From: JAKEGK01 sp036507695 | GTDB taxonomy: Bacteria > Pseudomonadota > Gammaproteobacteria > SZUA-152 | Length of the DNA: 11,051 nucleotides | Assembly (NCBI GenBank): GCA_036507695.1 | Contig: DATCIR010000364.1 | Span: 1-11,051 of the forward strand | Direction of reading: 5' to 3' | Notes under the pieces: generated by a model | The model's database searches: none | What the model saw: the letters and a program-made list of their open reading frames with translations, nothing else | What the model was told of the DNA's origin: nothing | Program-made: the position numbers and the translations under genes | Shown: in pieces, positions 6,700 through 11,051 of the stretch | How the letters are laid out: each line of letters begins with the position of its first letter | How positions within the stretch are numbered: the stretch's first letter is position 1

Positions 6700-7653
6700 C
6701 TACGCCACAATATTGCGCGCTTCACCGTTTTGAAACGCCTGAATATTTTTCACGATTTCATTCACCACCCGCTGCCGCGCTTCGACGCTGGCCCAGGCGA
6801 TATGCGGCGTGACAATCAAATGGGGTAATTGCGCCTCCAGCAAGGGATTGCCCCGCGCCGGCGGCTCTTCACTCAGCACATCGATACCCGCGCCGCCCAG
6901 CGTGCCGGACTGCAGCGCGTTTAATAAAGCCGTTTCGTTAACAACACCGCCACGGGCGGTGTTGATCAGCAGCGCGCCCGGTTTCATCACGGCGAACTCC
7001 GGCGCGTCAATTAAATTACTGGTTTCGGGCGTTAATGGGCAATGCAAACTAATGACATCGGACTGCGCCAGCAATTGTTCGAACGCCACCCTGCCATCGC
7101 CCGGCGCTTCGCCTTTTCTTGCCGCCACTATAATCCGCATGCCGAATGCTTCACCCACCGCCGCCACGCCTTTGCCCAATGCGCCGTAGCCGATAATGCC
7201 CAAGGTTTTTCCCGCGAGTTCACTGATCGGATAATCCAGCAGACAGAAAAACTCGCTCTGTTGCCAGCGTCCCGCGCGCACCGCAGCCTGATACTGCGGT
7301 AATTTTCTGGTGAGCGCCAGCACCAAGCAAAACACATGCTGCACCACCGAGGGTGTGGCATAGTGGGTGACATTGGTCACCCTTACACCGGCCCGCGCCG
7401 CGGCCGCCAGATCCACATTATTGGTGCCGGTTGCGGCGATACAAATCAGTTGGAGTTGTTCGGCCTGTTCGATGTGCCGCGCTTGCAGTCTGACTTTGTT
7501 GGCGATGATGACATCCGCATCTTTTATGCGTGTTGGCACTTGACTGTCCAGGCTGTTGTCATAAAATTGCCAGTGCGGAATCACCGACTCAAGACCTGAA
7601 AAATCGATATCGCCATTGTCAATGGATTTTACATCCAGGATAATGCCTTTCAT
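6700..7653 (-). CDS. hprA: D-2-hydroxyacid dehydrogenase (glycerate dehydrogenase/hydroxypyruvate reductase type)
   Basis: The product (317 residues from the chosen start) belongs to the NAD(P)-dependent D-isomer 2-hydroxyacid dehydrogenases, which interconvert a 2-oxoacid and its D-hydroxyacid. The Rossmann motif G155-Y-G157-A-L-G160 lies in the nucleotide-binding domain. The catalytic triad is visible as Arg234 (NTARGG), Glu263 (SEEPP) and His284 (TPHIAWAS). The stretches CIAATGTNNVDL and FFCLLDYPISELAGKTLG resemble proteins annotated as glycerate dehydrogenase (HprA). Hydroxypyruvate/D-glycerate is therefore the likeliest substrate pair, as in serine-cycle or photorespiratory-type metabolism, but substrate cannot be settled from sequence. 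The ATG at 7653 is chosen over one at 7722 because the domain starts there (MKGIILDVKS) and a GGA lies eight bases upstream. The gene is divergent from the MipA-like gene across 78 bp. Confidence 0.9.
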   Translation of the reverse strand: MKGIILDVKSIDNGDIDFSGLESVIPHWQFYDNSLDSQVPTRIKDADVIIANKVRLQARHIEQAEQLQLICIAATGTNNVDLAAAARAGVRVTNVTHYATPSVVQHVFCLVLALTRKLPQYQAAVRAGRWQQSEFFCLLDYPISELAGKTLGIIGYGALGKGVAAVGEAFGMRIIVAARKGEAPGDGRVAFEQLLAQSDVISLHCPLTPETSNLIDAPEFAVMKPGALLINTARGGVVNETALLNALQSGTLGGAGIDVLSEEPPARGNPLLEAQLPHLIVTPHIAWASVEARQRVVNEIVKNIQAFQNGEARNIVA

Positions 7654-7731
7654 GCTTTTTCCGTCCGCTTGGTTTGCACGGCCTGATAATAACACTAAAC
7701 TATGTAGCGTCAGCACAAGCAACCGCCATCC

Positions 7732-8601
7732 ATGAAAAAAAACAAATTCCCGTTAAGCCGAATTTCAAACAAGCGTTCCGCCGGTGCGATAGTGCTGACC
7801 TGTTTTCTATGCCTGCCGCAAATCGGCTTCGCGTTTCATTTGCCGTTATGGGAAATGGGCGCGGGCGCCGGCGTGCTGAATGCGCCGCATTATCGCGGCT
7901 CAAAAGCGCAAACGAATATTGTGCTGCCGGTTCCGTACGCCATCTATCGTGGCGACATCGTGAAGGTGGACCGGGAGGAAGGCGTGCGCGGCAAATTGCT
8001 GGAAAGCCAATATGTCAATCTTGATTTAAGCTTCGCGGGTAACATACCGGTGCCTGAAAGCAGCGACAGCGCCCGAGCCGGCATGCCCAGCCTTGATCTG
8101 TTGCTCGAAGCCGGCTTGGAGCTGGAATTTAAACTGTGGCAATCCACCAAACACAACCAAAGCCTTTGGTTTAATGTCCCTTACCGCTTTGTGTATTCTA
8201 TCGGCGATCCCATTCTGCACTATCAGGGCTGGACTTTTTCACCCTATATCAATTACAAAATAAACATGCGACAATCCGGCGCACTCCTGCGTTTTAGCGC
8301 CAGCGCAGGGCCGACAGCCGCGGACAGCAAGTATCATAATTATTTTTATGAAGTGAATCCTGAATACGTCACTGCTGAGCGGCAGGTTTATCAGGCGGAC
8401 TCAGGCTATAGCGGCAGCCGTATCACATTTTCCATTAGCAGAAACACTAAGAATTATTTTATCGGCGCATTCGCCCGTTACGACAATCTGGACAACGCGG
8501 TGTTTGCCGACAGCCCGCTGGTTGAAACCTCGGATTATTTTATATTCGGCGTTGCTTTTGCCTGGATATTCGTAACCTCGGATACAAGAGCAGCGCACTG
8601 A
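7732..8601 (+). CDS. MipA/OmpV-family outer-membrane protein
   Basis: The 289-residue protein begins with a basic stretch and a hydrophobic core (AIVLTCFLCLPQIGFA), giving a signal peptide with probable cleavage after Ala34. The mature part starts with WEMGAGAGVLNAPHYRGS and continues with LPVPYAIYRGDIVKV, both typical of the MipA/OmpV family, followed by alternating polar and aromatic strands as in an outer-membrane beta-barrel. MipA was described in E. coli as a scaffold linking the murein hydrolase MltA to a synthase; OmpV-type relatives are porin-like, and the role here is open. The penultimate strand region has FGVAFAWIF followed by nine extra residues, so the C-terminal aromatic is not the very last residue. 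The ribosome site is weak; a possible promoter (TTGCAC at 7674, TAAACT at 7696, spacer 16) lies upstream. gshA follows after 16 bp, so the two may share a transcript. Confidence 0.88.
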   Translation: MKKNKFPLSRISNKRSAGAIVLTCFLCLPQIGFAFHLPLWEMGAGAGVLNAPHYRGSKAQTNIVLPVPYAIYRGDIVKVDREEGVRGKLLESQYVNLDLSFAGNIPVPESSDSARAGMPSLDLLLEAGLELEFKLWQSTKHNQSLWFNVPYRFVYSIGDPILHYQGWTFSPYINYKINMRQSGALLRFSASAGPTAADSKYHNYFYEVNPEYVTAERQVYQADSGYSGSRITFSISRNTKNYFIGAFARYDNLDNAVFADSPLVETSDYFIFGVAFAWIFVTSDTRAAH

Positions 8602-8617
8602 GTACCGGGACCTTATC

Positions 8618-10222
8618 GTGTATCAAAAACTTGAACAACGGCTTTCTGAACTGCAAAGCACCGACATTGCAAGCCTGTTGAAGGAACGCAAGATCGGTAT
8701 CGAAAAGGAATGCCTGCGCGTCAATAAACAAGGCGCCATCGCCCAGACTCCGCATCCGTCATCCCTGGGGTCAGCCCTCACCAATCCCCATGTTACAACG
8801 GATTATTCCGAAGCGCTGCTGGAATTGATCACGCCGCCTTTTCATTCCATCCCGCAAACCCTGAACTTCCTGCGCGATACACAAAAATTTGTATACACCC
8901 GGTTGCAGGACGAAATCCTGTGGTGTTCCAGCATGCCCTGCGTGCTGGCAGGGGAAGAAAGTATCGCCATCGCGCAATACGGGTCCTCCAACGCGGGTAT
9001 GATGAAAACCGTTTACCGGCGCGGGCTCGGCCATCGCTACGGCAGAATGATGCAGGTGATTGCCGGCATCCATTACAATTATTCCTTGCCGAAATCCTTC
9101 TGGTCCGCCTATCAGCAACTGGAAAAAGACAAGCAAACACAACAGGATTTTATTTCGGACGCTTATTTTAAACTGATCCGCAACCTGCAACGCTTTGGCT
9201 GGCTGGTGCCTTATTTATTTGGCGCATCTCCCGCCGTGTGCCGCAGTTTTATGGATGGCATTGAAAAAATCCTGGAACCGTTTGATGAATACACGTTTCA
9301 TCACCCCTACGCCACTTCGTTGCGGCTGAGTGATATCGGTTACCAGAATTACAAGGAAGGCAAATCAGGGATAAAAGTCAGTTATGACAGCCTTGCTTCC
9401 TACATCCAGTGCCTGAAACACGCCATCGAAACTCCGTCACCGGACTACAAAAAGTTTGGTGTAAAAACCAGCGCCGGATATCAGCAGCTCAACGCGAACC
9501 TGCTGCAGATCGAAAACGAGTATTACAGCACGGTTCGCCCCAAACAGATCACCGGCACTTATGAAAAACCAACCACGGCTTTAGCCAAACGCGGTGTGGA
9601 ATATATTGAACTGCGCTCCCTGGATCTTAACGTGTTTGAGCCTTTGGGCATTAATGAATCCCAAATGTATTTTCTGGATGCGTTCCTGATGTTTTGCCTG
9701 CTGCACGACAGCCCTGCCATAAGCGCCGGCGAACACCAGGAAATAGGTCATAACCAAAGCAGTACCGCGCATCATGGCCGGGAACCCGGCCTGAAACTGC
9801 AGCGCCATGGCAAACCGGTATTGCTTTGCACCTGGGCCACGGAACTGTTCAACACCATGTCCGGCGTGTGCCGGTTACTGGACCGCACGCAGGCCAATGC
9901 CCCGTATACCGCGGCGTTAAAAACCTATTATCCCCTGGTGGAAAATCCGGATCTGACGCCGTCGGCAAAAATTCTGCGGCAAATGACGGAAACCGGCGAG
10001 TCGTTTTTTCCTTATTCCATGCGCTATGCCGAACAACACGCCCGCTATTTCCGGTCGCTGCCGATCAGCGACGAGCAACTGCGGTTTTTCCAGCAAGCCG
10101 CGGATGCGTCCATCGCCAGGCAACGCGGCATGGAAGCCAGTGACAACTTGAGTTTCGATGAATTTCTGCAGCGCTATTTTTCCGAAACGCTGGAGACCGA
10201 TAAGGAACACATGCATCTTTGA
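8618..10222 (+). CDS. gshA: Glutamate-cysteine ligase, gammaproteobacterial type
   Basis: GshA joins glutamate and cysteine with ATP to make gamma-glutamylcysteine, the first and rate-limiting step of glutathione synthesis in the cytoplasm. The 534-residue product is slightly longer than the 518 of E. coli and matches it along its length. Residues 26-34 (IGIEKECLR) carry the metal-binding Glu29 and Glu31. Residues 61-73 (TDYSEALLELITP) supply further acidic ligands, and LLQIENEYYSTVRPKQIT and GVEYIELRSLDLNVFEPLGI form the substrate and ATP pocket. MSGVCRLLD near the C-terminus is also typical. The start is the GTG at 8618, with GGGA seven bases upstream; it gives the N-terminus expected for the family. 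It lies 16 bp after the MipA-like gene. The second enzyme, glutathione synthetase, is not in this window. No defect was seen. Confidence 0.96.
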   Translation: MYQKLEQRLSELQSTDIASLLKERKIGIEKECLRVNKQGAIAQTPHPSSLGSALTNPHVTTDYSEALLELITPPFHSIPQTLNFLRDTQKFVYTRLQDEILWCSSMPCVLAGEESIAIAQYGSSNAGMMKTVYRRGLGHRYGRMMQVIAGIHYNYSLPKSFWSAYQQLEKDKQTQQDFISDAYFKLIRNLQRFGWLVPYLFGASPAVCRSFMDGIEKILEPFDEYTFHHPYATSLRLSDIGYQNYKEGKSGIKVSYDSLASYIQCLKHAIETPSPDYKKFGVKTSAGYQQLNANLLQIENEYYSTVRPKQITGTYEKPTTALAKRGVEYIELRSLDLNVFEPLGINESQMYFLDAFLMFCLLHDSPAISAGEHQEIGHNQSSTAHHGREPGLKLQRHGKPVLLCTWATELFNTMSGVCRLLDRTQANAPYTAALKTYYPLVENPDLTPSAKILRQMTETGESFFPYSMRYAEQHARYFRSLPISDEQLRFFQQAADASIARQRGMEASDNLSFDEFLQRYFSETLETDKEHMHL

Positions 10223-10344
10223 TGCTCGGGTTTTAACACCCAATCGGCTTACGCTGGCATCCGTTTTCTGTAACATCCGGGAAACTTAAGCAACAACATC
10301 GATGTCACAGCACCTTAAACACATTAACCTTCGTGGATACCGAT

Positions 10345-10854
10345 ATGAGCCGCTTATTAAAAGTCTTCAGCGCCGTTGCCATTGTGATTTTTGCGGCCTC
10401 GGCGCTTGCAGCAGAAAAGTTCGATGACTTCCAAGGCAATCAGAAAAGCATCGCCGACTACGCCGGCAAGGGCAAATGGCTGGTGGTGATGCTGTGGGCG
10501 GCGGATTGCCAGGTTTGCGATCAGGAAGCGCATCACTATATCAAATTCCATCAGGATCACCGGGACAAGGACGCCCTGGTGTTGGGAATTTCTCTGGATG
10601 GTGCAGTGAAAAAACGCGAAGCCAGGGAATTTTTGAAACGCCATAACGTGACGTTTTCCAACCTGATTGGTGAACCGGCGACCGTCGCCTTGATGTACCA
10701 AGGGCTCACCGGCGATACCTGGCGGGGAACGCCCAGTTTCATGGTCTATACTCCAGAGGGTAAGTTATTGGGCGCCCAGACCGGGGCGGTCCCCGTATCG
10801 GTTATCGAATCCTTTATAGAGCGCGAGTCCAGCGCTGCGCAACCGCAAGGCTAG
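10345..10854 (+). CDS. Exported thioredoxin-fold (TlpA/redoxin-like) protein
   Basis: The 169-residue product has a clear signal peptide (MSRLLKVFSAVAIVIFAASALA) with probable cleavage before AEKFDDF, so it should act in the periplasm. The mature domain has a thioredoxin fold: strand WLVVMLWA, then the redox centre C55-Q-V-C58, and a cis-proline at Pro130 in RGTPSFMVY. The Trp is four residues before the first Cys (WAADCQVC) rather than directly before it as in the usual WCxxC, so redox potential or partner may differ. TlpA-like proteins reduce or oxidise thiols in exported proteins, for example during cytochrome or metalloprotein assembly; the target here is unknown. The ATG at 10345 is preferred over the GTG at 10333, because GTGGA then serves as ribosome site at the right distance and the signal peptide starts correctly. 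It follows gshA after 122 bp with no clear terminator between. Confidence 0.85.
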   Translation: MSRLLKVFSAVAIVIFAASALAAEKFDDFQGNQKSIADYAGKGKWLVVMLWAADCQVCDQEAHHYIKFHQDHRDKDALVLGISLDGAVKKREAREFLKRHNVTFSNLIGEPATVALMYQGLTGDTWRGTPSFMVYTPEGKLLGAQTGAVPVSVIESFIERESSAAQPQG

Positions 10855-10893
10855 CCAGCGAAATACTAAACCGCAGCGAATTTTTGCCGCTAG

Positions 10894-10911
10894 TGTCGCG
10901 AACCAGAAATA
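10894..10911 (+). repeat. Left terminal inverted repeat of the palindromic element
   Basis: These 18 bases (TGTCGCGAACCAGAAATA) are the exact reverse complement of 11034-11051. The repeat starts 39 bases after the stop of the thioredoxin-fold gene. Confidence 0.85.
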
Positions 10912-11033
10912 GGGGAACAAATAAAACGGAGGGATTTTTTCGCAGGGCAAGGCGTGAGGAGGCGTCATAGCGGGGACTATGGCAACGACGAGCAACGCGG
11001 CCATGCGGAAAAAGCTGCCGTTTTATGTTTCGA

Positions 11034-11051
11034 TATTTCTGGTTCGCGACA
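11034..11051 (-). repeat. Right terminal inverted repeat of the palindromic element
   Basis: Exact reverse complement of 10894-10911. It ends at the final base of the window, so its outer boundary is not proven. Confidence 0.85.

Larger units (their letters stand above)
10894..11051. mobile_element. 158-bp palindromic MITE-like repeat element with 18-bp terminal inverted repeats
   Basis: The last 158 bases form a near-complete imperfect palindrome. The two ends are perfect 18-bp inverted repeats. Further in, the arms still match imperfectly: ATAAAACGG at 10921-10929 against CCGTTTTAT at 11018-11026, and TTTTTTCGCAGGGC at 10935-10948 against GCCATGCGGAAAAA at 11000-11013. The tip is a hairpin CATAG-cgggga-CTATG (10966-10981) centred within one or two bases of the element midpoint. 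It has no real coding capacity and no transposase. This is the architecture of a non-autonomous MITE or another dispersed palindromic repeat. No target-site duplication can be tested because the window ends at the last base of the right repeat, and the element could extend further. As RNA it would fold into a long hairpin and might end or stabilise the transcript of the upstream gene. Confidence 0.75.

Noticed and set aside
10221..10261. A possible terminator after gshA: GATGC/GCATC enclosing GGGT/ACCC
   Set aside because: The stems are short with a large loop and no following T-run; not enough to call a terminator.
10765..11004. A 79-codon open frame on the minus strand starting MAALLVVAIVPAMTPPHAL
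   Set aside because: Its start lies inside the palindromic element and the rest runs antisense to the thioredoxin-fold gene. It is best explained as a by-product of the repeat; such peptides are probably over-annotated wherever the repeat occurs.

Overview
The window looks like chromosomal DNA of a gammaproteobacterium with roughly balanced base composition. The evidence is the gene set: E. coli-type glutamate-cysteine ligase (GshA), gamma-type aminopeptidase N, an RssA-like patatin, a YchJ-type SEC-C protein and a MipA/OmpV outer-membrane protein. The mix and protein style would fit an environmental lineage such as a methanotroph or a relative, but nothing seen fixes the genus. Almost all of the window is ordinary coding DNA. 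No phage, CRISPR, tRNA or rRNA sequence was recognised.

Left part (1-3887, minus strand): a compact gene run reads right to left as pepN, a small pseudo-receiver-like gene, a CPXCG zinc-ribbon gene and an rssA-like patatin gene cut by the window edge. Gaps are 16-36 bp, so this is probably one operon. Divergent from pepN (4039-4958, plus strand) lies ychJ, followed by a second pseudo-receiver-like gene that is clearly a paralogue of the first. The two paralogues therefore sit on either side of pepN, each downstream of a different leader gene. A 108-residue uncharacterised gene (4944-5270, minus) overlaps the tail of the second paralogue.

Middle part (5271-7653): a 324-bp non-coding stretch contains a likely promoter for the 108-residue gene, a phased direct repeat and small hairpins. 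It leads into a cytoplasmic receiver-histidine kinase fusion (5595-6692). This gene converges with a D-2-hydroxyacid dehydrogenase (hprA-like, 6700-7653) only 7 bp away.

Right part (7732-11051, plus strand): a MipA/OmpV-family outer-membrane protein gene is followed after 16 bp by gshA (GTG start), the first step of glutathione synthesis, then by an exported thioredoxin-fold protein with a CxxC centre. The last 158 bp form an almost fully palindromic element with perfect 18-bp terminal inverted repeats. It is best read as a non-coding MITE-like or dispersed repeat, ending exactly at the window edge.

The strongest candidates for something undescribed are the paired pseudo-receiver paralogues, which share a VAEF motif where a receiver would carry its phospho-acceptor Asp, and the terminal palindromic element.
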